In this document: positions 26,094 through 36,246 of the stretch, piece after piece
Position numbering within the stretch: the stretch's first letter is position 1
How the letters are laid out: every line of letters starts with the position of its first letter
Source: Gemmatimonadota bacterium
GTDB lineage: Bacteria; Gemmatimonadota; Gemmatimonadetes; Longimicrobiales; Gaopeijiaceae
Length of the DNA stretch: 64,000 nucleotides
Assembly (NCBI GenBank): GCA_016873995.1
Contig: VGVR01000004.1
Location: 1 to 64,000 of the forward strand
Direction of reading: 5' to 3'
Made by a program: the position numbers and the translations under genes
Notes under the pieces: generated by a model
What the model saw: the letters and a program-made list of their open reading frames with translations, nothing else
Told to the model about the DNA's origin: nothing
Databases searched by the model: none

Positions 26094-26984
26094 TCACCAG
26101 GGTCGCCGGTCGAGGTTCGGCACCGTGCCCTGCGTGCGCGCCGGACGCGTTGCCCGGCGCGTGCCCAGGTCGAATCCATCCCCGGGTGCGAGAAAGTAGA
26201 ACGTGCCCTCGCGGCCTGTGGTGGTGCGACGGTCGTAGATGAGCGCGTACGATGCGCCGATCACCTCGAAACGATCCCCACGCACGATGATGGCGGTGTC
26301 CTCGTCGAGCCCGATCCCCAGCAGCTCGGGGTGGACCTCGAGCAGCTCCAGCATGTCGAAATGCCGGTTGCGCCTCAGCACGTGCTGATCAATTGCCACG
26401 TCGCGGAGGTAGCCGAAGCCGACCTGGTGATCCCCGATGATGACCTCGTTCGTCTCGGTGTCCCCCCTGACCAGGAACGAGCCGAGCACGGAGGCGCCGG
26501 CAGACGTACCGCCGATGACGCCGCCGCGCTCGAGCACGTTGCGCAGCTCGACTTCGGTGCGGGTCCCCGCGTACGCCTCCACGATGCGCCACTGACGTCC
26601 ACCGAAGAAGAAGACCGCCTTGGCTTTCGTGAGCGGCTCGACGAACTCCTCGCTGTTCGCGGTGGTGGGATCGGTGGTGTGCAGAACAGTGAGGTTGCGG
26701 GCCCCGTGCTCCCTCCAGGCGCCCAACCCCGCATAGGAGTCGTCGTACTCGTCGTCGCCCGCCGCGGTGGGGATGAGCACGATGGGCGCGTTGCGACCAC
26801 CCGCCAGCTCTATGAAACGACGGTAGATCTCCTCCGACTGCATGGCCCCGCCAACGATGACGAGCGTGCCGTTCGGGGGCCCGACGCGCGGAGTCTGGGC
26901 GGCGAGGCGGGCCGCGGCGGACGCGGCCAGCGCGGCCACGAGGCATAGCGCAGAGCTGCAGCGCCACACTGCACGATTGGTCAT
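26094..26984 (-). CDS. Secreted cyanophycinase-like serine peptidase (S51 family)
   Basis: The protein has 296 residues. A signal peptide (1-30) precedes LVIVGGAMQSEEIYRRFIEL, FFFGGRQWRIV and GGVIGGTSAGASVLGSFLV; the Ser in GTSAGA is the nucleophile. Cyanophycinases split the Arg-Asp polymer cyanophycin into dipeptides, and exported forms feed on external polymer. No cyanophycin synthetase is in the window. It is convergent with the aquaporin gene. Confidence 0.88.
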   Translation of the reverse strand: MTNRAVWRCSSALCLVAALAASAAARLAAQTPRVGPPNGTLVIVGGAMQSEEIYRRFIELAGGRNAPIVLIPTAAGDDEYDDSYAGLGAWREHGARNLTVLHTTDPTTANSEEFVEPLTKAKAVFFFGGRQWRIVEAYAGTRTEVELRNVLERGGVIGGTSAGASVLGSFLVRGDTETNEVIIGDHQVGFGYLRDVAIDQHVLRRNRHFDMLELLEVHPELLGIGLDEDTAIIVRGDRFEVIGASYALIYDRRTTTGREGTFYFLAPGDGFDLGTRRATRPARTQGTVPNLDRRPW

Positions 26985-27133
26985 CCCCGGGCTCCCCGGA
27001 GGGCCGTGCCACTCGGGCGGCCCTCACGAGTTCGAACATGGGCTCGCGACAACGACGCCAGCAAGGGTGCTGCCCCGCGCCCCGAGCGCGCACTTCATTC
27101 GCCTCGACCCCACGTACCCATGGCGAGGCCCGC

Positions 27134-28666
27134 ATGCGTGTCGATTCGATGACCCGGCGCCAACTCCTGAAGAGCTTCGGAGCCTTGGGCGGCTCGTAGC
27201 TCATGCTCGGGGCCATGGATGCGTGGGGCCTGAAAGGGAGGCCCGCTGGACCGAAGCCAGTCCTGCGCGGGACACAGCCGGCCACTCGCGTCGTCGTGCT
27301 GGGGGGTGGGCTTGCCGGCCTCATCACCGCACATGAGCTGCGCAAGCTCGACTACGACGCCCGCGTGCTCGAGGCGCGCGACTGGGCGGGGGGCCTCACC
27401 TGGACTGTGCGGCGCGGCGCCGAGCACACCGAGATCGGAGGCGGGCGTCAGGTCTGCACCTTCGACGAGGGGCAGTACATCAATGTCGGCGCGTGGCGCA
27501 TTCCGCACTCCGACGAGGGCATTCTCGGCTACTGCAAGGAGCTGGGCGTCCCCCTCGAGCTATTCGTGAACTCGGACGATGCGAACTACTTCTACGACGA
27601 GAACCCGGCGTTGGGCCCGCTCGCGGGAAAGCGCGTGCGGCTGCGGGAGGTGAAGGCGGACCTGTGGGGCGCGACCACCGAGCTGCTCGCCAAGGCGATG
27701 AACCAGGGCGACATCGACGCTCCGCTCAGCGACGCCGACAAAGAGCTCCTGGTCCAGTTCTTGGTCCGCTCCGGGTACCTCGACAGAGCGGATTACGTGT
27801 ATCGGCCGCCCGCGTCGCGTGGCTCGGACGACGTCTACGACCTGTCCGCGCTCCTACGCAGCGGCTTCGGTGCGCGCGCGCGTTCGCTCAACCAAGAGAC
27901 GGACGGCCCGGCGCCACTCTTCCAACCGATCGGCGACATGCAGCAGATCGCGTTCGGGTTCCAGCGCGTGCTCGGCGACCGGCTCACGCTGGGAGCAGAA
28001 GTGCGCTCCATCCGTCAGGCGAACGACGAAGTGCGCGTCGTGTACCGGGATACGCGCACCGGTGACCAGCACGAGCTCGTCGCCGACTACTGCGTCGCGT
28101 GCCTGCCCATGTCGGTGCTGAAGACGCTCCAGGTCGACTTCTCACCCGAGATGAGGCAGGCGGTGAGCGAGACCGGGCACTCCTCCGTTGCCAAGATGGG
28201 CCTGCAGATGCGCCGCCGCTTCTGGGAGGAGGACGACGGCATCTTCGGCTGGCACCTGTGGGCGCCGTCGCTCCAGATGGGCGAGTTCTCCTATCCGTGC
28301 AACGGGTACTTCGGCGACAAAGGAGTGCTGCTCGGGTTCTACGGGAGCAGCACCCAGGCGGGACTCGATCAGCGCACGGTCGCGGAGCGCGTCGAGCACG
28401 TCCTCACGCAGGCCAGTAAGGTGCACCCGCAGATGCGCGAGGAGCTCGAGTCCGCGTACAGCGTCTGGTGGGAGAAGGTGCCATACAGCGTGGGCGGGTA
28501 TGGCCGCTCGCCCTCGCCCGAGCTACTCGAGAGGTTGAGCACTCCGGACCGCCGGCTCTACCTCGCTTCGGCGTGCGTCAGCAGGGACCCATCTTGGATG
28601 GAGGGGGCGGTCGAGGCGGCGTGGCGCGCCGTCGAGGACATCCACGCGCGGGTGTCCCGGAGCTGA
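27134..28666 (+). pseudogene. Flavin monoamine oxidase-type enzyme with in-frame TAG in the Tat signal
   Basis: The continuous frame has 510 codons. A twin-Arg signal (MTRRQLLKSFGALGGS) is cut by TAG 27197-27199 (codon 22) and then continues LMLGAMDAWGLKGRP. The FAD-binding VVVLGGGLAGLITAHELRKL and C-terminal ACVSRDPSWMEGAVEAAWRA match amine-oxidase-family proteins, which oxidise amines or amino acids. ATG 27203 could start a protein without export signal, which would probably misplace the enzyme. The rest is intact. Confidence 0.8.
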
Positions 28667-28847
28667 GTCGTCTGTGGGGCCCCGGCGTCCCTACCGGGGG
28701 ACATCGCCGCCTTCGGGTCGGCGCTGGTCTGGCCATCCATCTGATGGCAGCGTAACGACTTAGCGCCACGCCGTTCCCCAGTCCGCGGCGGCATGCCTCT
28801 TGCTTCTCGAGGGGCGTGCGCAGGCGGACACCTCACCGGAGCGGACG

Positions 28848-29567
28848 ATGAGAAGCGGCGTGGTGCTGACGGCCCTGGCATTCGGGGGGATGGGGGCGGC
28901 GGGGGGTGCGGAGGCGCAGCAGCGAGGGGAGCCGCAGGGGGGATGGGGGTTGAGCTTCGTCGCTGCGGAACCAGTGGGCGAGATGGCCCTCTTCTTCGAC
29001 CGCGGCTTCGGCGCGCAAATCGATGGCGCGTGGCCGATGAGCTCCGATGGGCGGGTCCGCCTCCGAGGCGACATCGGGTTCCTGATCTACGGCCACGAGC
29101 AGATGCAATACTGCTACTCCGTGCCCATCGGGTGCCGCATCGAAGCTGACCTCGTCACGACGAACGACATCTTCTACGCGGGCGTGGGGCCTGAGCTGGC
29201 GTTCCCTGCGGGGCCGCTCGAGCCCTACGCGTACGCGACCGCAGGGCTGTCGTACTTCGCCACGATTTCGTCGCTCGGTGATGAGTGGGGGTACGCCGAC
29301 TGGGCAGAAACCACGAACTATTCCGACTTGGTGATAGCGTGGAAGCTCGGCGGCGGCATGCGTCTTCGCGTGAGCCGCGGGTCTCGCCCCGTCGCGCTGG
29401 ACTTCGGCGTCGAGCGGCACCGGAACGGAATCGCGGATTTCCTCACCGAAGGGGACATTGTCGACAACCCGGACGGGAGCCTCACGCTCTATCCGAACCG
29501 GAGCGAAGCGAACTTGACCACGTTCCGCTTCGGGGTCTCGATCGGATTCGGGTGGAGTCGTGACTGA
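28848..29567 (+). CDS. Predicted outer-membrane beta-barrel protein
   Basis: The protein has 239 residues: signal peptide 1-22 (AGGAEAQ), then alternating strands and a C-terminal end of the barrel type (FRFGVSIGFGW). It has about six Gly/aromatic hairpins (for example YAGVGPELAFPAGPLEPYAY). Not assigned to a named family. ATG 28848 is chosen because the signal peptide begins there. Nothing recognisable lies in 28667-28847 beyond a CCCCGG...CCGGGG hairpin without a T-run. Confidence 0.7.
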   Translation: MRSGVVLTALAFGGMGAAGGAEAQQRGEPQGGWGLSFVAAEPVGEMALFFDRGFGAQIDGAWPMSSDGRVRLRGDIGFLIYGHEQMQYCYSVPIGCRIEADLVTTNDIFYAGVGPELAFPAGPLEPYAYATAGLSYFATISSLGDEWGYADWAETTNYSDLVIAWKLGGGMRLRVSRGSRPVALDFGVERHRNGIADFLTEGDIVDNPDGSLTLYPNRSEANLTTFRFGVSIGFGWSRD

Positions 29568-29731
29568 GTGTGGCCGTGCCGAGTGGATCGGCCGTCGCTC
29601 CGCGGCGGCGCCTCGGTGGCAGACGGCTCGGTGCGGCGCCACACGCCGCTCGGCATCCGCGTGACGTTTCCCGACTCCGTGGCCCGGGGCGCCGTCCCGG
29701 CTCCGGCTCGGCATCCTACGACGTTCCCGGC

Positions 29732-30622
29732 TCAGCGCCCCGGCGGCGCGAAGAGCGCCTTCGCTCCCTCTCCGGTGATCTGCGGGCTTTGCCCCAGCTC
29801 CTCGTACTCGAGCCGCTCCGCGACGTCGCGTAGCACGTCCTCGTAGGTCGCCGATGGCGCCGCGCGGCGGAGCGCGCCAACGAGATAGCGTGTGAACATG
29901 CCGCCGTGCTCCTCGCTCGCCGCACCGGGTGCGTCGTCGAGCGGTCCCTCGAGGGCTGCCTCGTGCGGCGCCGCACCCGCGAGCTCGAGCACCCGCACCG
30001 TCGAGTCCGCCATGGCCTGCCGATCGGAGCGCTGCGGTAGCGTCGTGGGCGCTCTGCCTCCCTCGGGCGGTGGCGCCCGGTCGAGCGTCCGCGTCCGCAC
30101 GCCGCTCGCGCGCGTCGCGGTCCCCGAATGGCAGCTGTCGAGAATGACGACCACGTCCGTTCGGATCGCCGACAGCCAGGCGCGGAACTCGTCGTCGCGA
30201 ATGTCGTTCACGCTCGACAGCGGCAGCACGTCCACGGGAGCGAGCGTCTCGTCGAGCCCGTCCGGCTCGTCCCCGTCCAGGTCGTACACCTGGGATCCGT
30301 GACCCGCGAAGTAGAAGATCGTCAGATCCCCGGGCTGCGCCCGCGGGGCCAGCCAGCCGACGATCGCCTCGTGGATCGCATTTTTGGTGGCTTCGCGCCC
30401 GAGCAGTGTAAGCGCGTTCGAAGGCTCGAGCCCCCAGCGGTCCAGGAGCACCTCCCTCATCGCGCGCGCATCGTGCTCGGCCCCGAGCAGATCCCCACCG
30501 GGCTCGTCCGTGAACTCGATGTAGTCGTTGATGCCCACGAAGACGGCGTAGGTCGTCCGGGCGCGAACTTGCGTCACGGACAGCCCGGCCAGGGCAAACC
30601 CGAGGATCGCTCTCGAGAGCAT
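29732..30622 (-). CDS. Secreted caspase-like (C14, metacaspase-type) cysteine peptidase
   Basis: The protein has 296 residues. A signal peptide (about 1-22) is followed by the p20-like fold: TYAVFVGINDYIEFTDE, DLTIFYFAGHGSQVYDLDGD (catalytic His) and DVVVILDSCHSGTATRA (catalytic Cys). Bacterial metacaspases cut after Arg or Lys and are linked to proteolytic signalling. An acidic and Pro-rich insert of about 80 residues follows the Cys. The start is ATG 30622; the long upstream open frame is antisense noise. The gene stands alone next to the men operon. Confidence 0.88.
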   Translation of the reverse strand: MLSRAILGFALAGLSVTQVRARTTYAVFVGINDYIEFTDEPGGDLLGAEHDARAMREVLLDRWGLEPSNALTLLGREATKNAIHEAIVGWLAPRAQPGDLTIFYFAGHGSQVYDLDGDEPDGLDETLAPVDVLPLSSVNDIRDDEFRAWLSAIRTDVVVILDSCHSGTATRASGVRTRTLDRAPPPEGGRAPTTLPQRSDRQAMADSTVRVLELAGAAPHEAALEGPLDDAPGAASEEHGGMFTRYLVGALRRAAPSATYEDVLRDVAERLEYEELGQSPQITGEGAKALFAPPGR

Positions 30623-30666
30623 GGAGCCGGATACCCCGAGACCGTCGCAAGGGCTCACGCAGATGC

Positions 30667-32019
30667 CTACGGGGCCTCCGGGGACCGCGCCAGCGCGGCG
30701 CGCACCGCCCGCCGGTCCACTTTTCCGTTGGGGTTGCGGGGCAAGGCTCCACCGACGTGGTAGAGTCTCGGCACTTTGGATGCGCTCAGCCGCGATCTGA
30801 CGTCTCGGTCGACGTCGTCGAGGTCGAGCTGCCCCTCCGCTGGCTCGACCCATGCGGCCACTCGCTCCCCCCACTCGGGATCCGGCACCCCGACCACACA
30901 CGCGTCGCCGACCTGGGGGTGTGCCCGCAGGGCCTCCTCCACCTCCACCGCGTCGATGGTCACGCCGCCGCTCACGATGCGGTCGGCCCGTCGCCCGGTG
31001 ACCCACAAGTCCCCGTCGTCGTCGAACCTGCCCAGGTCCCCGGTGTGGTGCCACCCTTCCCCGTCGCACAAGGGACTGACGTCACGGCCGACGTACCCGC
31101 TTGCGAGGGTGCTCCCGCGCACCAAGATCTCTCCCTCCGAGTCGATGCGCACATGCACGCCGTCGAGCGGACTCCCGACGGTGCCGGGCTTCTGGCGCGT
31201 CAGCTGCGGTGAAGCGGTGGCCACCTGCGATGTCGCCTCGGTCAAGCCGTAGGTGAGCGCGACCGGCCACCCGCCCTCGAGCGCCCGAGCCAGCAGGGCG
31301 CTAGGGATTTCCGCGCCGCCCACGAGTGCGCAGCGGAACGAGCCGGGGGGCGGCTGGCCGTGCGAGGCCTCGAGCAGCCTCAGGAGCTGCGTCGGCACCA
31401 GCGAAGCGTGCGTCACGCGAATCGGGGCGACGGCCCGGAGCCCACGCCCGTGCACGAGCGCCCACGTGCGTTCTGCGTCGGTCGCGCCGACCGCGACCAG
31501 CGTGCCACCCAGAAGCAGCGAGCGCGTGACCAGCGCGAGCCCGCCCACATGAGCCGGCGAGAGCGACGCCAGCCAGACGTCGTCCGCGCCGAGCTCCAGC
31601 CTGGCGGCGGCGGCGCGGGCACTCTCACGAAGCGCATCGGCGGAGATCGCAACGCCCCGCCGCCGCCCGGCGGTGCCCGAGGTCCACAGGATGGCCTGCG
31701 CTCCGGAGCCGTCCCCGGCGCTCTCCCCGCCGAGTGACGCCCGCGCCTCCTCACGCTCGGGCTCGGTGAGCCGCGGGTTGAGCGGCGCGGGCGTCGCCCC
31801 CAGGCGCCAGAGCGCCAGCAGCTCCACGACGCCTGCGGCGTCGGGGTGGAGCACGACGGGCACCACGCGCTCGGGGCGAACGCCGCCCACGCGCAGGGTG
31901 TCGGCCCTCGTGGTGACCGCATGGTCGAGCTCGGCGTACGTCCACGTACCCGACTCACCCACCAACGCGATGGCGTCCGCGGTCGCAGGCGTCGCGCGCA
32001 GGAAGTCGACGACGCTCAC
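30667..32019 (-). CDS. menE: o-Succinylbenzoate-CoA ligase MenE
   Basis: The protein has 450 residues, an acyl-adenylate-forming enzyme: AILWTSGTAGRRRGV (P-loop-like motif), ALTYGLTEATSQVA, HHTGDLGRFDDDGDLWVTGR and NPNGKVDRRAV (catalytic Lys). In the men operon it should activate o-succinylbenzoate with CoA. GTG 32019 is one base after the menA stop. It is the last gene of the operon. Confidence 0.9.
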   Translation of the reverse strand: MSVVDFLRATPATADAIALVGESGTWTYAELDHAVTTRADTLRVGGVRPERVVPVVLHPDAAGVVELLALWRLGATPAPLNPRLTEPEREEARASLGGESAGDGSGAQAILWTSGTAGRRRGVAISADALRESARAAAARLELGADDVWLASLSPAHVGGLALVTRSLLLGGTLVAVGATDAERTWALVHGRGLRAVAPIRVTHASLVPTQLLRLLEASHGQPPPGSFRCALVGGAEIPSALLARALEGGWPVALTYGLTEATSQVATASPQLTRQKPGTVGSPLDGVHVRIDSEGEILVRGSTLASGYVGRDVSPLCDGEGWHHTGDLGRFDDDGDLWVTGRRADRIVSGGVTIDAVEVEEALRAHPQVGDACVVGVPDPEWGERVAAWVEPAEGQLDLDDVDRDVRSRLSASKVPRLYHVGGALPRNPNGKVDRRAVRAALARSPEAP

Positions 32020-32020
32020 T

Positions 32021-32908
32021 TCATCCCCAGGCCAGGCCGAGCGCGAGCAGCGCGCCATACAAGGCGACCGCGCGGGCGGTCGCGCCCAACGCGGGGAGCA
32101 ACTCCCGCGGGTCGGTGTGCGCGAAGACCGCCCGCAAAGGAGCCCAGCTCGCGGCGACGCCGACGAGCGACGCCAGGGCGGCCACCGGCCACTCGAGCGC
32201 CGCGACGCCGACCACGGGCACCAGCGCTGCGAGCGCGAGCAGGAGCGCGTACTCCGCCTGGGTGCCTCCTCGGCCTAGGCGCACGGCCAGCGTGCGCTTC
32301 CCCGCCAAAGCGTCCGTGCGGATGTCGCGCAAGTTGTTCACCACCAGCAGCGCCGTGCTGAGCGCCCCCAGACCCGCCCCCGCGAGCAGCGCGTCCGACG
32401 GCCATGCCAGGGCCTGCACGTAGTACGTCCCACCGACGGCTACCAGTCCGAAGAACACGAATACGAAGACATCCCCCAAACCGTGGTACGCGAGCGGGAA
32501 CGGGCCGCCGGTATACAGCACCGCGCACGCCAGCGAGACCAGGCCGATCAGTATGATGGGCCACCCCGCCACCGCCACCAGGTAAGCGCCCGGCACGAAC
32601 GCCAACGCGAGGACGAGCAGCATCGCGTTGCGCACCGTGTGCGGCGGTATGAGCCCTGCCTGCGTCACGCGCAGGGGGCCGACCCGCTCGGCGGTGTCAC
32701 CGCCGCGCACGAAGTCGTAGTAGTCGTTCGCGAGGTTGGTGCCGATCTGGATCAGCGTCGCACCGAGCAACGCCGCGAGTGCTGGCAGCGCGGCAAACGC
32801 GCCGTCATGCGCCGCCAGTCCGGTACCCACGAGCACCGGCGCGAGTCCGGCGGTCAGCGTCTTCGGCCGAGCCGCGAGCGTCCAGACCCGGAGCGAGCCT
32901 AGCGCCAC
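32021..32908 (-). CDS. menA: 1,4-Dihydroxy-2-naphthoate polyprenyltransferase MenA
   Basis: The protein has 295 residues and eight to nine membrane helices. LIQIGTNLANDYYDFVRGGD holds the Asp-rich prenyl-diphosphate site, and NNLRDIRTDALAGKRTLAVR is the second. It attaches the polyprenyl tail to DHNA in the inner membrane. GTG 32908 overlaps the cyclophilin stop by 10 bases. The longer open frame upstream is out of register with homology. Confidence 0.92.
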   Translation of the reverse strand: MALGSLRVWTLAARPKTLTAGLAPVLVGTGLAAHDGAFAALPALAALLGATLIQIGTNLANDYYDFVRGGDTAERVGPLRVTQAGLIPPHTVRNAMLLVLALAFVPGAYLVAVAGWPIILIGLVSLACAVLYTGGPFPLAYHGLGDVFVFVFFGLVAVGGTYYVQALAWPSDALLAGAGLGALSTALLVVNNLRDIRTDALAGKRTLAVRLGRGGTQAEYALLLALAALVPVVGVAALEWPVAALASLVGVAASWAPLRAVFAHTDPRELLPALGATARAVALYGALLALGLAWG

Positions 32909-33603
32909 TCGCGGACGATGCGGGTGCCCACGATCGAATCGAGCTGCGCGTAGCGGCGCCGCAGGTACTCGTTCCCGAGCTGCGCGATCGAGTCCTGCTG
33001 CGGAGGATCGTCCGTGTAGCCGGGGTAGAAGCCGTCGACGACCTCGAGCCCGCGCACGATCCGCCCGATCGGCGGATACCCCACCACGCCCCCCGCGGGC
33101 GCCACGTCGAGGCGCTGGTTGTCGACGAGGTTCACGAAGAGCGTGTACGAGCGCGTCTCGGGCCCGGCGCGCGCGTAGCTCACCACGCCGCGCAGGTTGC
33201 TCTCCACCACGGGCTCGTCCGCAATCGGGAGCGCCTCCCAGATCGAGTCGAGCGCGGGGGTGCCCGAGAACCCCCACTGCGCCACGAAGCCGCTCGCGAT
33301 GCGGTAGAACCTCGCGCCCGCGTAGAAATCGTTCGCGATCAGGTGGTACATGCGGTCCACGCCGAGCGGGGACCAGGCCCGGTGCATGGCGACTTCGAAC
33401 CCGCCCTCGCTGGTCACCACCTCGACCACGAACGAGTCGGGCGCGGGGACGGCGAGCATGGCGGGCGTGGGCGACCACAGCGCGGCGTTCGGGCCACCGC
33501 ACCCGGCTGCGACCCCGAGGAAGAGGGCCGCGCCGGCCGCCGCAACCACGCCGCGCGCAGTGACGGCGGCACCTACGGCCGCCGGAATCCGCGCGCGCGT
33601 CAC
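32899..33603 (-). CDS. Cyclophilin-type peptidyl-prolyl isomerase lipoprotein inside the men operon
   Basis: The protein has 234 residues from GTG 33603. A lipobox-like segment (GVAAGCGG) is followed by a cyclophilin domain (about 55-225): FEVAMHRAWSPLGVDRMYHL, FVAQWGFSGTP and YTLFVNLVDNQRLD. It would help fold exported proteins. It lies between menB and menA, 10 bases after menB and overlapping menA. No enzymatic link to menaquinone is known, so it may simply share expression. Confidence 0.85.
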   Translation of the reverse strand: MTRARIPAAVGAAVTARGVVAAAGAALFLGVAAGCGGPNAALWSPTPAMLAVPAPDSFVVEVVTSEGGFEVAMHRAWSPLGVDRMYHLIANDFYAGARFYRIASGFVAQWGFSGTPALDSIWEALPIADEPVVESNLRGVVSYARAGPETRSYTLFVNLVDNQRLDVAPAGGVVGYPPIGRIVRGLEVVDGFYPGYTDDPPQQDSIAQLGNEYLRRRYAQLDSIVGTRIVREWR

Positions 33604-33613
33604 GACGAGCGCC

Positions 33614-34453
33614 TCACCACGGGAGCCAAGGGTACTTCCGGAAGTCGGGCTTTCGCTTCTCGACATAGGCGTTCCTCCCCTCCTGTCCCTGCTCCGTCAT
33701 GTAGAAGAGGAGCGTCGCGTTCCCGGCGAGCTCCTGCAGTCCAGCCTGACCGTCCAGATCCGCGTTGAATGCGCTCTTCAGCAGACGGATCGCGAGCGGA
33801 CTCTTCGACAGGATCTCCTGGGCCCACTCCCAGCCTTCCGCCTCGAGTCGCTCGAGCGGCACGACCTTGTTCACCAGTCCCATCTCGTAGGCCTCGGCCG
33901 CCGAATACTGACGGCAGAGGTACCAGATCTCGCGCGCCCGCTTCTGGCCGACGCAGCGCGCGAGGTACGACGAGCCGAAGCCACCATCGAAGGAGCCGAC
34001 GATCGGCCCGGTCTGGCCGAACACCGCGTTCTCGGCAGCGAGGGTGAGGTCACACACCACGTGCAGCACGTGACCTCCGCCGATCGCGTACCCAGCGACC
34101 AAGGCAATGACGGGCTTCGGCATCGAGCGCATGTAGCGCTGCAGCTCGAGCACGTTGAGGCGCGGCACGCCGCTGCTACCGACGTAGCCGGCATCGCCGC
34201 GTGCCTTCTGGTCGCCCCCGGAGCAGAAAGCCCACTTCCCGTCCTTGGACGGACCGTTGCCGGTGAGCAGCACCACACCGATCTGGGTGTCCTCGCCCGC
34301 GTCCCGGAATGCCTCGCTCATCTCGAGCAGCGTATCCGGACGGAACGCGTTTCGCACCTCCGGACGGTTGAAGGCGATGCGCGCCACGCCGTCGCACTTG
34401 TGGTAGGTGATGTCGCGGTACTCCTTCACCGCTTTCCAGTCCGGCTTGCTCAT
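33614..34453 (-). CDS. menB: 1,4-Dihydroxy-2-naphthoyl-CoA synthase MenB
   Basis: The protein has 279 residues of the crotonase fold: [59 protein letters not shown] and the C-terminal [13 protein letters not shown], all MenB hallmarks. It closes the second naphthoquinone ring from OSB-CoA. ATG 34453 overlaps the menD stop (ATGA). Confidence 0.95.
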   Translation of the reverse strand: MSKPDWKAVKEYRDITYHKCDGVARIAFNRPEVRNAFRPDTLLEMSEAFRDAGEDTQIGVVLLTGNGPSKDGKWAFCSGGDQKARGDAGYVGSSGVPRLNVLELQRYMRSMPKPVIALVAGYAIGGGHVLHVVCDLTLAAENAVFGQTGPIVGSFDGGFGSSYLARCVGQKRAREIWYLCRQYSAAEAYEMGLVNKVVPLERLEAEGWEWAQEILSKSPLAIRLLKSAFNADLDGQAGLQELAGNATLLFYMTEQGQEGRNAYVEKRKPDFRKYPWLPW

Positions 34454-36246
34454 CGCGGGGATGTCTCCATGGGGAGGGCCTCGCTCTCCTTCGCCAGCGC
34501 CTCGCGGACGCTCTTCTGGACGGCCGCTATCAATTCGCGGCGCCGTCGGTGGCTCGCAGCTCGGTCGCTGCGCACTCGTAGGATCTTCGTGCCACGTGCC
34601 TGGATCGCCTGCTCGAGCGGATCGGCGAGGTCTTCCACCTCCACGCTCTCCATCGAGATGCCGTGCAAAGCCGCGGCGTGAACGAAGTCCAGCCCGTGCG
34701 GCGTCGCGAAGTAACGGCTGAAGTGCGGCTCGTGCTCTGCAATCGGGAGCCCGTGGAAGATGCCGCCGCCGTCGTTGTCGACCAGCACGAACACGACGGC
34801 GGCGTCCTCCTCGCGGCTCCAGAGCAGTCCGTTCTGGTCGTGGAAGAGAGCCAAGTCGCCCAGCACGCACACAGTCGGCCCTTTACGCTGAGATGCGACC
34901 CCGAACGCCGTCGACACGACGCCGTCGATCCCACTCGCGCCACGGTTCCCGAGCACGTCGAGTCCTTCTTCGCGCGGCAGCCCGAGCGCGTCGAGATCCC
35001 GGATGGGCATCGAGTTCGACACGAAGAGCGTGCTCCCCGACGACAGCGACGCCAGCACAGGTCCCCAGACTTCGCCTTCCATGAGCGTCCCGCGCAGGGA
35101 CCCCAGGGCCTCGAGTGCGGCCGACTCGACGCGCCGCCACACGTCTTCCCACTGGGGCGATCCGGTGCGCGTCGCGCGCGCCGCGAGTGCGCGCATGGTA
35201 TCCGCTGCATCGGCCCGCACATAGCGGGTGGCAGTCGCCAAATGGTCCTTCCACCGTCCCCCGCCGTCGATCACGATCTGGGGCACGCCGTTGTGGAGGA
35301 GGAGCCACTCGAGCAGCGCTGCCGACGTGGGCGACGACCCCACGCGCAGAACGACGCTCGGCCGGAGGCGCTCGGCGACAGCGGTGTCTCTCAAGAACAG
35401 GTCGTAGGCGGCCACGCAGTACGCGCCCGCGCCTGGGCCGAAGCGCGCGCCGGAGAGCGGGTCCGCCAGGACGGGAAAGCCCGTGGCGGCGGCGAGCTCC
35501 TTCACGGCTGGTCCGCTCCGGGCGGACTCCGGACTGGGGCCGGCGACGATGACCCCCTCGCTGCCCCGGAGCTCCTCCCGGAGCGCCTCGAGCTCCGGCG
35601 CCGATGGCTGGGCGTGCGCCGCGCTCACGCTCACGAAGGGCTCGCCACTGGGCCGCCCCTTCACGGCCAGGGGGTGGGCACCCACGAACGAATCCGCCAC
35701 CTCGACGGGCTCGAGCGGCTTGTCGAAGGGCACGTTCAGGTGCACCGGTCCTGCGGGCGCGCCGACCGCCGACGCCACCGCGCGCCCGATCAGCGAACGC
35801 AGGTGACGGAGCGCCGGCCCCTCGAGCGCGGGCTCTGGCACCTCGAAGAACTCGCGGACGTAGCCGCCGAACATCCGCACCTGATCGATGGTCTGGTTGG
35901 CATCGGCGCCGCGGTGACGCGGCGGTCTATCCGCGGTGAGCACCAGGAGCGGGACCTCCGCCGCCGAAGCTTCCACGACGGCCGGGTAGACGTTCGCGGC
36001 CGCCGTCCCCGAGGTCGTGAGGACCACCGCAGGCACGCCGGTCGCCTTGCCGACGCCGAGCGCGAAGAACGCAGCAGACCGCTCGTCGAGGTGGACCCTG
36101 GGGCGGAAGCGGCCGTCGGCCGCGAAGGCCATGACCAGGGGCGTCGAGCGGGAGCCGGGCGCGAGCACGACCTCCCGCACGCCGGCACGCGCGAGCTCGT
36201 CGACGAGCGCCCGGGCCCACGCCGTGTTGGCCGCCCGCTCGCTCAT
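34450..36246 (-). CDS. menD: SEPHCHC synthase MenD (thiamine diphosphate enzyme)
   Basis: The protein has 598 residues: N-terminal [17 protein letters not shown] and [18 protein letters not shown], and a C-terminal thiamine site with [18 protein letters not shown] and [16 protein letters not shown]. It adds succinic semialdehyde from 2-oxoglutarate to isochorismate. It overlaps menF upstream and menB downstream by 4 bases each, so the three are translationally coupled. Confidence 0.95.
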   Translation of the reverse strand: MSERAANTAWARALVDELARAGVREVVLAPGSRSTPLVMAFAADGRFRPRVHLDERSAAFFALGVGKATGVPAVVLTTSGTAAANVYPAVVEASAAEVPLLVLTADRPPRHRGADANQTIDQVRMFGGYVREFFEVPEPALEGPALRHLRSLIGRAVASAVGAPAGPVHLNVPFDKPLEPVEVADSFVGAHPLAVKGRPSGEPFVSVSAAHAQPSAPELEALREELRGSEGVIVAGPSPESARSGPAVKELAAATGFPVLADPLSGARFGPGAGAYCVAAYDLFLRDTAVAERLRPSVVLRVGSSPTSAALLEWLLLHNGVPQIVIDGGGRWKDHLATATRYVRADAADTMRALAARATRTGSPQWEDVWRRVESAALEALGSLRGTLMEGEVWGPVLASLSSGSTLFVSNSMPIRDLDALGLPREEGLDVLGNRGASGIDGVVSTAFGVASQRKGPTVCVLGDLALFHDQNGLLWSREEDAAVVFVLVDNDGGGIFHGLPIAEHEPHFSRYFATPHGLDFVHAAALHGISMESVEVEDLADPLEQAIQARGTKILRVRSDRAASHRRRRELIAAVQKSVREALAKESEALPMETSPR

